This document shows, in pieces, positions 18,267 through 27,431 of a DNA stretch of 64,000 nt. The first letter of the stretch is position 1; every line of letters begins with the position of its first letter. A program made the position numbers and the translations under genes. The stretch spans positions 248,001-312,000 of the forward strand of contig NZ_JANQBB010000004.1 in assembly GCF_024721975.1 (NCBI RefSeq). The letters run 5' to 3'. This DNA comes from Paenibacillus endoradicis (GTDB lineage Bacteria > Bacillota > Bacilli > Paenibacillales > Paenibacillaceae). The notes under the pieces are model-generated. The model was not told where the DNA came from. It was given only the letters and a program-made list of their open reading frames with translations, and made no database searches.

Positions 18267-18370
18267 GTGGGGATTTTCAGTGAGTATAATAGCTGACTAT
18301 TTTGAATATATTCATTAGATAGTTAATGTGATTAAGGCTTATTCATTCGATGCTGGAAAGAGGTGTACGT

Positions 18371-19618
18371 ATGCGAAATAAAAAAACATTTTATTTACTA
18401 GCACCTTATATAATAGACGATCATTTGACGAAAGACATAGGGATAATTCCATACCTTATGCAAAAATATGAAGGATACAAGGCGGTATACGCGATATATA
18501 AACCAAGCTTAGGTGAGGTTTCATGGCCGTCGTTACAGATGTATTCCGAGCAGGTTGAGTTTGATTTTATAGAGCCGAGCTTTGACTATCATCCAGACCG
18601 TGTCATGAGTACAATATACGGTAGTAATTTCTATGATTGCGCTAATGATTTGGAACATTACATTGAATGTAACGCATCAAAAATAGATGTATTATTTATA
18701 TTTGGATTTTACCAATTTTATTATAATGCGATTAATAAATACAAAGAATTAAATCCAACGGGTAAAGTTTATTTGAAACTTGATGCCAATATGATATGGA
18801 TTAATAATACGATGCTCACGGAACCGTTTATCCAGTTTCTTAATAATTGCGATCTCATAACAAGTGAAACTTTAGTAGAGTATATTAGTGAAAAATGGTC
18901 CGTACCGATTCACTATATACCTAACGGTTATTATACTTTTGGTAATGCTGAAAACAGTATGGACAGAACATTTTCATTCGATGAGAAAGAAAATATTATA
19001 ATCACTGCTGCTAGGTTAGGGGTACCAGCTAAAGCAACGGATACACTACTCGAAGCATTTTTAATGGCATCACCCCATATACCTAGCGATTGGAAGTTAG
19101 TGTTAGCAGGCAATATTGAAGAGTCGTTTAAACCATATATTGCAAGGTATGCTCAAGAAAATCCTGAACTGAGTGCTAAAATTATTTATTTGGGATTTAT
19201 GAATGATCGAAAAATACTCAATAATTGGTTTAGTAGAGCCAAAATATTTGGGTTCCCTTCAGTATATGAAGGATATGCTAACGTTTTGGCTGAAGCAAAA
19301 GTTCATGGTTGCTATCTCATGGCTTCAGATATTGAATGCAATCGAGATGCAGCGTCGAAACATGAAGTAAGATTAAAAACAATAGATGACCAATATAAAT
19401 TACAACATCGGCAATTGGCATATGGTTCTCTGCATACCGCTGGTAATAGCTATGAGTTAGCTCTTAGAATGATCGAGACATGCAATGATCAGGAGCGATT
19501 AGAAACGGTATGTTATAGTACGCAGCGTGATGCTAGCGAACATTTTGACTGGATTAAGTTATGCAAGAAGATAGATTTACTTCTTCAAGAGACTACATCT
19601 AGCACAGTTAAACAATAA
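18371..19618 (+). CDS. GT4-type glycosyltransferase
   Basis: 415 residues. The C-terminal Rossmann domain has the GT-B signature: NIIITAARLGVPAKATDTLLEA, the strand WKLVLAGN, then KIIYLGF and the donor-binding block IFGFPSVYEGYANVLAEAKVHG, with the E-x(7)-E pattern of GT4 enzymes. The N-terminal half is an unusual acceptor domain with many aromatic residues. The start is ATG 18371, preceded at five bases by AAAGAGGTG; an ATG 21 bases upstream has no site. It is a single gene, bounded by terminators on both sides. A sugar-transfer role in surface polysaccharide or glycoprotein synthesis is likely; donor and acceptor are unknown. Confidence 0.8.
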   Translation: MRNKKTFYLLAPYIIDDHLTKDIGIIPYLMQKYEGYKAVYAIYKPSLGEVSWPSLQMYSEQVEFDFIEPSFDYHPDRVMSTIYGSNFYDCANDLEHYIECNASKIDVLFIFGFYQFYYNAINKYKELNPTGKVYLKLDANMIWINNTMLTEPFIQFLNNCDLITSETLVEYISEKWSVPIHYIPNGYYTFGNAENSMDRTFSFDEKENIIITAARLGVPAKATDTLLEAFLMASPHIPSDWKLVLAGNIEESFKPYIARYAQENPELSAKIIYLGFMNDRKILNNWFSRAKIFGFPSVYEGYANVLAEAKVHGCYLMASDIECNRDAASKHEVRLKTIDDQYKLQHRQLAYGSLHTAGNSYELALRMIETCNDQERLETVCYSTQRDASEHFDWIKLCKKIDLLLQETTSSTVKQ

Positions 19619-19631
19619 CTTGACGTAATGA

Positions 19632-19678
19632 AAAAAGTCGTTGTAAGGTTATCCCAATAACTTTATAACGGCTTTTTG
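19632..19678 (+). terminator. Rho-independent terminator after the glycosyltransferase gene
   Basis: A ~19-bp imperfect stem (AAAAGTCGTTGTAAGGTTAT with ATAACTTTATAACGGCTTTT) with loop CCCA is followed by a T run. Confidence 0.85.
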
Positions 19679-19834
19679 TTGCTGTCATAAGATCAAGTTT
19701 GCTTCTTCTATCAAATCTAGTCACTATAATTAATAACGCTAAATCGCACAAGAAACAACCATTTCCGGAGATATAGAATATTATATAGCCATGGTATGAT
19801 AAGTTTGTTTATTCAGTTTTGTAAGGAGTGGGAT

Positions 19835-21592
19835 ATGAAAATACTAACTGGAGTAACTAAAAGATTGAAAGGAATGAGGTATAGGTTGTTTACTTCCTCT
19901 TTAAAATCTCGGCTATATATTCTAATGATTATCTGCTCAACTATTCCAATAATTTTAATTGGTAGTCTATCTTTTTATTCTATTTCATCTATTTTGGACA
20001 ATAAAATTAACAAGGGATTAATGAACCATCTAGACCAGGTTAGAGGAAACCTGATTACTATGCTGAACAATTTGGAATACTCGTCACAACAATTCACAAT
20101 AAATGGATTGATTGGAACAGACCTTGCTAAATGGCTTGAAATAGAGGATTTGCATGATTCCTTAACGTTAAGTAGTGATATCCAAAAAAAAATAAATTTA
20201 TTTAATTTCACCAATCCTACAGTTGGACTAACGATGTATTATAATCGAAATTCTGAAAGCGTTGTCATGTCTAATCAGCTTGTAAAAGAATTCGAGCTGG
20301 ATAATTTGTCATTGTTAACGAATATTGCCGGTGCGAGTTATTATGGTCCACACTATTCTAACTACAAATATAGTAATACGAATATGGTTATATCCATTGT
20401 TCGAAAATTTGATATAGGATTGCAATCACCTCAAACTTCGAATATAGAGATATATGTTGAAACTAATTTTAAAGTATTCGAAAAAATATTGAATTCAGCT
20501 CAGTATGGAATGGGAGCTTTTCACGTACTCGTCGACAAGCAAGGTTATGTTGCTTATTCACAAAATAATGATCTGCTACCCATTGGCAGTCTATATCACA
20601 GTGAAGGGCTCGCTCAGTACGTTGCTTTCGAGGACATGAATCAACAGGATCTAAGGCTAGTCGTTTTTGTAGATCGATCAGATTATAACAGTGAATTTAT
20701 CAAATGGATTTGGTCCTTTGTTATTGTTATTATTCTTTCTATTACGGCTAGTATACTTATTGCGATTACGATTCGTAATTATGTATATCGACCACTTATT
20801 AATATTAAGAATGGGATGAACCTAGTATCCGCTAATAATTTTAATACGAGACTACAACATAGTGGGTTAATAGAGTTCGATTATATGATTGATCAGTTTA
20901 ATAATATGAGCTATAAAATACAAGAGTTAATTAAACAACTTGAAATAGAAGAGAAAATGAAGCGGGATACAGAAGTTGCCAAGCTTATGGCGCAGATCAA
21001 TCCTCATTTTCTGTACAACACACTTAATACGGTACAGTGGCTGGCTAGGATGAATGGACAAAAGGAAATTGATCATTTCATTGCGAGCTTTACTAAAGTA
21101 CTTAGCTATAATTTAGGCAAGGATGGAATTATTGTCACTGTTCATCAAGAGCTGGAAGCCTTAAAAGATTATATTGCTCTTCAACAAGTTAGATATGACC
21201 ATCAGTATGATATCCGTCTCCATGTTGATGAAGCTATGTTAGATGTTCAAGTTCCTCGTTTCCTTATGCAACCATTAGTAGAAAATTCTCTATATCATGG
21301 ACTTGGTGATGTCGGCGGAATAATTGAGGTCATTATAGAACAAGCAGGTCAAGATAAATTGAATATTATTGTACGGGATAATGGGTCAGGTATTGATCAG
21401 AAAAAAATCGATCAATTACTTTCAGATGGAGTGAATAAGACAGGTTTTGGGATAGGTCTTAATTATGTATACAAAACAGTAAAAAGTAATTATGGCGCAC
21501 TAGGAGAGCTAATTATTACGAGTACGAAGGGTGAAGGTACATCTATTCAAGTTACATTGCCGTTGAACAAGGAGGGGGTACATCATGATTAA
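19835..21592 (+). CDS. YesM-type sensor histidine kinase
   Basis: 585 residues. The start is ATG 19835, after AAGGAG. A membrane helix (about 25-50) and a second (about 290-315) flank an extracellular Cache-like sensor. A HAMP linker leads to the His_kinase domain: phosphoacceptor His in MAQINPHFLYNTLNTVQWLA and the ATP-binding part with PLVENSLYHGL, DNGSGI and GFGIGLNYV. The group pairs with AraC-type regulators and controls sugar ABC transporters in Paenibacillus. Here the regulator gene overlaps by 8 bases, and a solute-binding protein gene follows. It likely senses an oligosaccharide outside the cell. Confidence 0.92.
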   Translation: MKILTGVTKRLKGMRYRLFTSSLKSRLYILMIICSTIPIILIGSLSFYSISSILDNKINKGLMNHLDQVRGNLITMLNNLEYSSQQFTINGLIGTDLAKWLEIEDLHDSLTLSSDIQKKINLFNFTNPTVGLTMYYNRNSESVVMSNQLVKEFELDNLSLLTNIAGASYYGPHYSNYKYSNTNMVISIVRKFDIGLQSPQTSNIEIYVETNFKVFEKILNSAQYGMGAFHVLVDKQGYVAYSQNNDLLPIGSLYHSEGLAQYVAFEDMNQQDLRLVVFVDRSDYNSEFIKWIWSFVIVIILSITASILIAITIRNYVYRPLINIKNGMNLVSANNFNTRLQHSGLIEFDYMIDQFNNMSYKIQELIKQLEIEEKMKRDTEVAKLMAQINPHFLYNTLNTVQWLARMNGQKEIDHFIASFTKVLSYNLGKDGIIVTVHQELEALKDYIALQQVRYDHQYDIRLHVDEAMLDVQVPRFLMQPLVENSLYHGLGDVGGIIEVIIEQAGQDKLNIIVRDNGSGIDQKKIDQLLSDGVNKTGFGIGLNYVYKTVKSNYGALGELIITSTKGEGTSIQVTLPLNKEGVHHD

Positions 21593-22364
21593 AGCATGTA
21601 TTGTTGACGATGAAAAATTAGTACGTAAAGGTATTATAACAATTATGCCTTGGAATAAGTTTTCGATTGAGGTAGTAGCGGAGGCATCTAATGGAGTACG
21701 TGCATTAGAAATTATGTCTGAGCAACAGATTGATTTACTTTTTACAGACTTGAATATGCCCGAGATGGATGGCATGCAATTAATCCGTGAAGTAAAGGAA
21801 ACGTATCCTAATGTGCAGATCGTTATTCTAACATGCCATCCAGAATTCGAATACGTGCAGGAGGCTCTGAGACTCGGAGCCATTGATTATATATTAAAAA
21901 CACAGTTGGAAAATGATTTAATGGAAGATATGCTTCAACAAATTGTAACTCGCTATTATGAGCGGCTTTCAATGAGTTCTCAACCGAAACCAGTGGATAT
22001 AAATATAGTGAACAAGGGTAAGTATCCGGATGAGATTGTACAATCCATTGTGAAAACAGTTATCTACATGCAGGAGCAGCATGAGATGAGTTTTACACAG
22101 GAACACATCGCAAAGGTTGCAAATATGAGTAGAGGATATTTCAGTCAATGCTTTAAGGATATTATGGGGACAAGCTTTCATAAGTATTTGAAAAATATGC
22201 GTTTGACGCGGTCAAAAAAATTGCTATTAAGTACGAATCGCCCAATATATGATATTGCTCTGCAAACAGGATTTAAGGATGAGAAGTACTTTAGTAGACA
22301 GTTTTTGTTAGAGGTAGGTATGCTACCCTCCGATTTTCGTAATCAAGATCCAATGAACCTATGA
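21585..22364 (+). CDS. YesN-type response regulator with AraC DNA-binding domain
   Basis: 259 residues. The receiver domain (about 1-120) has the acidic pair in IVDDEKLVRKG, the phosphoacceptor Asp in LLFTDLNMPEMDG and Lys in DYILKTQ. An AraC HTH pair (about 155-255) has MSRGYFSQCFKDIMGTSFHKY and IYDIALQTGFKDEKYFSRQF. It is shorter than the usual ~500-residue YesN because the middle linker region is minimal. AAGGAGGG lies within the end of the kinase gene, so the two are translationally coupled. It should activate the ABC transporter operon that starts at 22521. Confidence 0.9.
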   Translation: MIKACIVDDEKLVRKGIITIMPWNKFSIEVVAEASNGVRALEIMSEQQIDLLFTDLNMPEMDGMQLIREVKETYPNVQIVILTCHPEFEYVQEALRLGAIDYILKTQLENDLMEDMLQQIVTRYYERLSMSSQPKPVDINIVNKGKYPDEIVQSIVKTVIYMQEQHEMSFTQEHIAKVANMSRGYFSQCFKDIMGTSFHKYLKNMRLTRSKKLLLSTNRPIYDIALQTGFKDEKYFSRQFLLEVGMLPSDFRNQDPMNL

Positions 22365-22365
22365 A

Positions 22366-22409
22366 AAATGTTGCCGAAACGGTGAATTTTGTCCGTTTCG
22401 GCATTTGTT
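22366..22409 (+). terminator. Rho-independent terminator after the kinase/regulator pair
   Basis: A perfect 10-bp GC-rich stem (GCCGAAACGG / CCGTTTCGGC) with a 10-base loop, extended by A-T pairs, precedes a T-rich stretch. It makes the downstream ABC operon a separate unit. Confidence 0.8.
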
Positions 22410-22520
22410 TGCTTACAGGAATAATACGCTTCTCGGTCAGAAATCTAAGTCGGGTTTTCCCCTATTGAGGATATACTTAACGAGAACAAATCAATTACAG
22501 ACTTTGGAGGGGATCAAGTC

Positions 22521-24167
22521 ATGGTATTTGGAACAAAAATGAAAGCGATTTTATTAATCGCTATGTGTACAACGTTAGTAGCTTGTTCAAGCGGTGGAAA
22601 TGGAAAAGGAAACAAAGAGGAAGTTGAAAAAACTCCTGTTGTGGCAGCAGATCCATTTGGTCGCTTTGATGAAACAGTAACTGTTAGTTTAGGTAAGGCA
22701 ATGTCTGTAGATATAGAACTACCACCTGGTGATACACAAGAAAATAATGAATATGTTCGATTTATAGAGGAAGAGCTTAACGTAAAGTTTAATTATGATT
22801 GGCAAACCGCTGACGGAGATCCTTACAAACAGAAAATGGATCTCGTTATCGTAAGTGGAACTGTTCCAGATGTTATGCTCGTTGATGAAGCACAATTAAA
22901 GCTACTTGTTGATGCAGATCTAATCGCAGATTTGACGGATGTATATGAGGCTAATATTTCTCCTGAACTTCGAGAAGTATTCGAATCAACTAAGGAGTTA
23001 AGCTTAGCATCTGCCACATTTGACGGTAAATTAATGGCTGTTCCTAACTCTTCTCCAGGTGCTGACGCGATGAATTCATTGTTCATACGTAAAGACTGGT
23101 TGGATGCAGTAGGTCTTCCTGTTCCAAAAACATTGGAAGATATTGAAGTGGCAGCTAGAGCGTTTATTGATAACAACTTAGGTGGCGGCAATAATCAAAC
23201 GATTGGTCTAATTGGCCAACAAGATATTGTCAACATCGGTAATAGCATATTCGGTTTTGATACGATATTCAGTTACTTTGATGCTTACCCAGAGCTATGG
23301 GTTAAAAACGACGAAGGCATTGTAGAATATGGCTCAATTCAGCCTGAGACGAAGGTAGCTCTTGCTAAGCTTCGTGATATGTACGCTAATGGCGTTATTC
23401 ACAGAGAATTCGTTGCTGAAACTGGCTCAAGTGGTCGTGAAAAGATTATCTCTGGACGTGCAGGTATGTTCTTCGGACCATTCTGGATGCCGTCATGGAT
23501 AATGATCGATAACCTGAAGCTTGATCCGAAAGCTGAATGGGTAACAGTAGCTGTTCCACTAGATAAAGAGGGTAAATTCAAAACGCACACGATGTCTCCG
23601 ACATCCAGCTATCTTGCTGTTAGCAAAAAAATGGCTAATCCAGAAGCAGTTATCCGTATTTTGAACCAAGAATACATAATTGACCAAACTCGTGGAAATG
23701 AGTTTTACATTGATCAAAATGTGAGATACAACCGTGTTAATCTACCATTTGGCCATATGATGGCTCCGTTCGATGAGAAGGAAATTGCGGTTGTTAAAGT
23801 AGATGAGGTACTTGCTGGTACTAGAGAATACGATACTTTGCTAGCTCATGAGAAGATTCAATATGACCGCATTGTATATAACAATGAAAATCCTAAAAAA
23901 GATCTGCTTGCATGGGCGAGTACGACAACGGTTGCAACAACAAGAGAGATGATCCAAGATAACGTCGAGAAAGTAACAGGAGCGTTCTATGGAAAGACAG
24001 CTACAATGAAACGCAAATGGGTTAACCTGAAAAAGCTTGAAGACGAGACATTTATTCAAATTATTATGGGTGATAAACCAGTCGATGCCTTTGATCAATT
24101 CGTAGAGGATTGGAAAAAACAAGGTGGAGATGAGATCACTAGTGAGGTAAATGAAGCAGTTAAGTAA
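22521..24167 (+). CDS. extracellular solute-binding lipoprotein of sugar ABC transporter
   Basis: 548 residues. The signal peptide ends in a lipobox (TLVACSS, Cys at about residue 22). The long family 1 solute-binding fold resembles LplA/YtcQ proteins of Paenibacillus: FIEEELNVKFNYDW, VSGTVPDVMLVDEAQL, DGKLMAVPNSSPGADA, LFIRKDWLDAVGLPVPKTLED. GGAGGGGAT precedes the ATG. It is followed at 30 bases by the two permease genes; no ATPase gene is present, as expected for systems that share an MsmX-type ATPase. An oligosaccharide ligand is likely. Confidence 0.9.
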   Translation: MVFGTKMKAILLIAMCTTLVACSSGGNGKGNKEEVEKTPVVAADPFGRFDETVTVSLGKAMSVDIELPPGDTQENNEYVRFIEEELNVKFNYDWQTADGDPYKQKMDLVIVSGTVPDVMLVDEAQLKLLVDADLIADLTDVYEANISPELREVFESTKELSLASATFDGKLMAVPNSSPGADAMNSLFIRKDWLDAVGLPVPKTLEDIEVAARAFIDNNLGGGNNQTIGLIGQQDIVNIGNSIFGFDTIFSYFDAYPELWVKNDEGIVEYGSIQPETKVALAKLRDMYANGVIHREFVAETGSSGREKIISGRAGMFFGPFWMPSWIMIDNLKLDPKAEWVTVAVPLDKEGKFKTHTMSPTSSYLAVSKKMANPEAVIRILNQEYIIDQTRGNEFYIDQNVRYNRVNLPFGHMMAPFDEKEIAVVKVDEVLAGTREYDTLLAHEKIQYDRIVYNNENPKKDLLAWASTTTVATTREMIQDNVEKVTGAFYGKTATMKRKWVNLKKLEDETFIQIIMGDKPVDAFDQFVEDWKKQGGDEITSEVNEAVK

Positions 24168-24197
24168 TTTTAGTCAAGAGCGGATTGGAGTAGCGAT

Positions 24198-25088
24198 ATG
24201 AGAACATCACGACATGTATGGGGCTATTATTTAATGCTTACTCCACCGATATTGCTAGTGCTAATTTATGAAATATTCCCATTGTTCGGCCTAATCATTG
24301 CGTTTCAAGATTTTGTGCCGGGCAAGGGAATGTTTGGCTCTACCTTTATCGGTTGGGACAATTTTATTTATATGTTTCAGCTTAAGGAAAGCTCCCAAAT
24401 CTTTTACAATACAATTTTTATAGCAGTGAGCAAAATTGTATTGAATTTGATTGTCCCGTTAATCTTTGCATTAATGTTAAATGAAGTGTTACAGAACACG
24501 CTAAAACGTTGGATACAGACTATTGTTTATTTGCCACACTTTATGTCTTGGGTAATATTAGCAGGGGTTCTAACTAATCTATTAGCTTCTGACGGGATTT
24601 TCAATAGTGTGATTACAGCACTTGGTTTTGAGTCTATCTTCTTCTTAGGAAGTAATACGTGGTTTCCAGTCGTAATTATTGGAAGTGACGTATGGAAGGA
24701 ATTCGGATTTAATGCAGTTATTTTCTTGGCAGCACTAACAGCGATTAATCCAAGTTTGTATGAGGCAGCTAAAATTGATGGTGCGTCTAAATTCCATCAA
24801 TTACGCTACGTAACTATACCTGGGATTGCACCTACGATTGTACTACTAGCTTGTCTAGGTGTAGGTAAAATCATGAATGCAGGCTTTGAACAAATATTTA
24901 ACCTATATAATCCAGCTGTATATGCATCTGGGGATATTATTGACACTTATGTATACAGAATTGGTCTTACTCAGCATCAATATGGTTTGGCTACTGCCGT
25001 AGGAACTTTAAAGTCAGTTGTAGGATTCATCTTAGTTGTACTTTCTTGGAAGCTGGCGGACAAATGGGCCAATTATCGTATCTTTTGA
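24198..25088 (+). CDS. sugar ABC transporter permease, LplB-like
   Basis: 296 residues with six predicted membrane helices and the cytoplasmic EAA loop (YEAAKIDGASKFHQLRYVT) that docks the ATPase. The N-terminus (YYLMLTPPILLVLIYEIFPL) and LPHFMSWVILAG are typical of LplB/YtcP-partner permeases. It lies 30 bases after the binding-protein gene and 15 bases before the second permease. Confidence 0.92.
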   Translation: MRTSRHVWGYYLMLTPPILLVLIYEIFPLFGLIIAFQDFVPGKGMFGSTFIGWDNFIYMFQLKESSQIFYNTIFIAVSKIVLNLIVPLIFALMLNEVLQNTLKRWIQTIVYLPHFMSWVILAGVLTNLLASDGIFNSVITALGFESIFFLGSNTWFPVVIIGSDVWKEFGFNAVIFLAALTAINPSLYEAAKIDGASKFHQLRYVTIPGIAPTIVLLACLGVGKIMNAGFEQIFNLYNPAVYASGDIIDTYVYRIGLTQHQYGLATAVGTLKSVVGFILVVLSWKLADKWANYRIF

Positions 25089-25103
25089 TGAGGAGGAGTA
25101 TCA

Positions 25104-25991
25104 ATGTTTAACAAGCAACAAACTGTTGGTGAGAAAGTAGCATATGTGCTTCTTCTCATCGTGCTAATACTAATTACATTGGCTTGTTTGGCTCCTATAT
25201 GGCATATGGTAGCAATTTCACTTAGTGATAATTCTGCAGTTTCAGCAGGGCAAGTCACATTTTTTCCAGTAGGATTTACATTAACGCCGTATGAATATAT
25301 TTTACAGGATCAGAGATTTTTCCAAGCATTTGGTGTATCCTTTCAACGTGTATTGCTAGGGGGAGCTATTAACTTTGTAATGACAATTTTGGCAGCTTAT
25401 CCACTATCGAAGGAAACATCGGAGTTTCCTGCCAGAAATAAACTAATGTGGATATTTATTTTCACAATGATGTTCAACGGAGGTTTAATTCCGTGGTATA
25501 TGACAATTAAAATGACAGGTGTTATGGATAGTATTTGGGCATTAGTATTGCCAGGAGCAGTTCCAGTGTTCAACGTGGTTCTACTTATGAACTTCTTCCG
25601 TGCTATACCGAAGGAAATTGGAGAAGCAGCCAAAATCGATGGTGCAGGAATATTTACTACGATGTGGAAAGTATATATTCCAATGTCTATGGCATCGATT
25701 GCTACGGTTACGTTGTTTAGTATTGTTCATCATTGGAATGCGTTCTTTGATGGTATGATTCTAATTAACACACCATCAGGTCAACCGTTACAAACATATA
25801 TTCGATCATTGGTGGTGTTACCAGCTTTAGCGGATATGAGTTCTGGAAGTCTAGAGGATTTAATGAAATTATCTGAGAAGACTTTTAACGCCGCTAAAAT
25901 TGTAGTAACAATGATTCCAATTTTACTTGTATATCCATTCCTTCAAAGATACTTTGTTACTGGTATTACATTAGGTTCTGTGAAGGAATAA
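25104..25991 (+). CDS. sugar ABC transporter permease, LplC/YtcP-like
   Basis: 295 residues with six helices and the EAA loop GEAAKIDGAGIFTTMWKVYI. The segment MFNGGLIPWYM and the conserved C-terminus (YPFLQRYFVTGITLGSVKE) mark the LplC/YtcP group. GAGGAGG precedes the ATG. It completes the two-permease channel with the upstream gene. Confidence 0.92.
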   Translation: MFNKQQTVGEKVAYVLLLIVLILITLACLAPIWHMVAISLSDNSAVSAGQVTFFPVGFTLTPYEYILQDQRFFQAFGVSFQRVLLGGAINFVMTILAAYPLSKETSEFPARNKLMWIFIFTMMFNGGLIPWYMTIKMTGVMDSIWALVLPGAVPVFNVVLLMNFFRAIPKEIGEAAKIDGAGIFTTMWKVYIPMSMASIATVTLFSIVHHWNAFFDGMILINTPSGQPLQTYIRSLVVLPALADMSSGSLEDLMKLSEKTFNAAKIVVTMIPILLVYPFLQRYFVTGITLGSVKE

Positions 25992-26020
25992 CAAATCAAT
26001 GAGGTAAGGTGGAGACTATT

Positions 26021-26743
26021 ATGACCAAAACAGTATTTGTAACAGGCGCAGACAGAGGATTAGGGTTTTCATTCACCAAGTTTCTACTTGAAAAGCAATA
26101 CAAAGTGTTCGCGGGACAATTTATTGAAGAATGGAATTTTCTAAGTGAGCTGAAAGAGCAATACCCAGATACACTTGAGATTGTACCATTAGATATTGGC
26201 GATGATACTAGCGTGAAGAAGGCTGCACGCCAAATTGCTTCCAAAACTGAACATTTAGATATGGTAATTAACAACGCTGCTATTGGATCAAAAGATGATC
26301 ACTCCAATATATTAGTAGATTTAGATTTCGATAATATGAAAAATATGTTCAACGTTAATACGCTTGGTTCTCTTCGAGTAACGAATAGCGTTATGGGTCT
26401 ACTGCTACAAAGTCAAGATAAACTTGTAATAAATATATCCTCTGAAGCAGGAAGTGTTGCCCGTAACCATCGTATTTCTGGTTATGGCTACTGTATGTCA
26501 AAGTCAGCGCTTAATATGCAATCTGCGATTGTACATGAGCATCTCAAAAAACTAGGTGGTCAAGTGATGGTATTCTATCCGGGTTGGCTGCAAACGTATA
26601 TGAGTGGTCAATTAAGTACGACTGCCCCAACAACTCCTGATGAATCAGCACAAAAAATTATTGGTTTAATTGATAATCGTGAGCAGTATAGGGGTGACGA
26701 TCCTATTTTCCTCGATATGGATGGTCAAGTTTGGCCTTGGTGA
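26021..26743 (+). CDS. short-chain dehydrogenase/reductase
   Basis: 240 residues of the SDR fold. It has the nucleotide-binding turn VFVTGADRGLGFSF (TGxxxGxG), the structural motif VINNAAIG (NNAG-like), the catalytic Ser in NISSEAGS and the Y-x-x-x-K motif in YGYCMSKSAL. I use ATG 26021, with AAGGTGGA seven bases upstream; a GTG at 26009 overlaps that site. In an operon with a sugar transporter and a ThuA-like protein, it probably oxidises or reduces a sugar or sugar-derived alcohol. The substrate is unknown. Confidence 0.88.
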   Translation: MTKTVFVTGADRGLGFSFTKFLLEKQYKVFAGQFIEEWNFLSELKEQYPDTLEIVPLDIGDDTSVKKAARQIASKTEHLDMVINNAAIGSKDDHSNILVDLDFDNMKNMFNVNTLGSLRVTNSVMGLLLQSQDKLVINISSEAGSVARNHRISGYGYCMSKSALNMQSAIVHEHLKKLGGQVMVFYPGWLQTYMSGQLSTTAPTTPDESAQKIIGLIDNREQYRGDDPIFLDMDGQVWPW

Positions 26744-26786
26744 TATGATAGAAACAATACTATAGAGATAATGGAGTGATATTGAG

Positions 26787-27422
26787 ATGAACAAATTCAA
26801 AGCACTAGCACTAGGCAACTATACGGATGTAAAATATCATCCATTTGAAAAAGTCGATCGTGAGATTGAAGGCAGTCTTGAAGAAGTTGCAGAAGTAACG
26901 AGCACAGGCGATTACGGTGTTCTTAATAAGGAAACATTAAAGGATTATAATCTATTTATTTCTTATACAGAGTTTTCTCAAGTACCTGAACCACAAGAAC
27001 GTGTAGCAGCATTACTAGATTACGTAGCAAACGGTGGCGGTTTACTTGTTATTCATAATGGTATTTCACTTCAGCGAAATAAAGAATTAATGGCAATGAT
27101 GGGTGCGAAATTTACAGGACATCCAGAGTTTACAACATTACCTGTTCAAAATTCATTGCCTGATCACCCAATTATGAAAGGTATTGAGCCCTTCGAGATC
27201 GATGATGAGCCTTACCGCTTTGATATGATTCCACATTTCGATACGACAATTCTAGCTCAATATGAGCATGACAACCAGCTGTGGCCTGCGGCTTGGGCTC
27301 ATGAGTATGGTATGGGAAGAGTGGTATACTTAATGAATGGTCACCAGCTTTCCTGCTTCTCTGTTAAGCCATTCCGTCAATTGATTAAACAAGCTGGCTT
27401 ATGGGCAGCTAAGGTTTGGTAG
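26787..27422 (+). CDS. ThuA-like domain protein
   Basis: 211 residues of the ThuA/glutamine-amidotransferase-like fold. Characteristic blocks are LLDYVANGGGLLVIHNGISL, GHPEFTTLPVQ, HPIMKGIEPFEIDDEPYRFD and the His-rich end GRVVYLMNGHQLSCF. ThuA proteins act in disaccharide (trehalose and related) use, apparently in the 3-keto-sugar pathway, although their precise reaction in this branch is not settled. Its place beside an SDR and a sugar ABC transporter fits 3-ketoglycoside metabolism. Confidence 0.82.
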   Translation: MNKFKALALGNYTDVKYHPFEKVDREIEGSLEEVAEVTSTGDYGVLNKETLKDYNLFISYTEFSQVPEPQERVAALLDYVANGGGLLVIHNGISLQRNKELMAMMGAKFTGHPEFTTLPVQNSLPDHPIMKGIEPFEIDDEPYRFDMIPHFDTTILAQYEHDNQLWPAAWAHEYGMGRVVYLMNGHQLSCFSVKPFRQLIKQAGLWAAKVW

Positions 27423-27431
27423 GGAATTAAC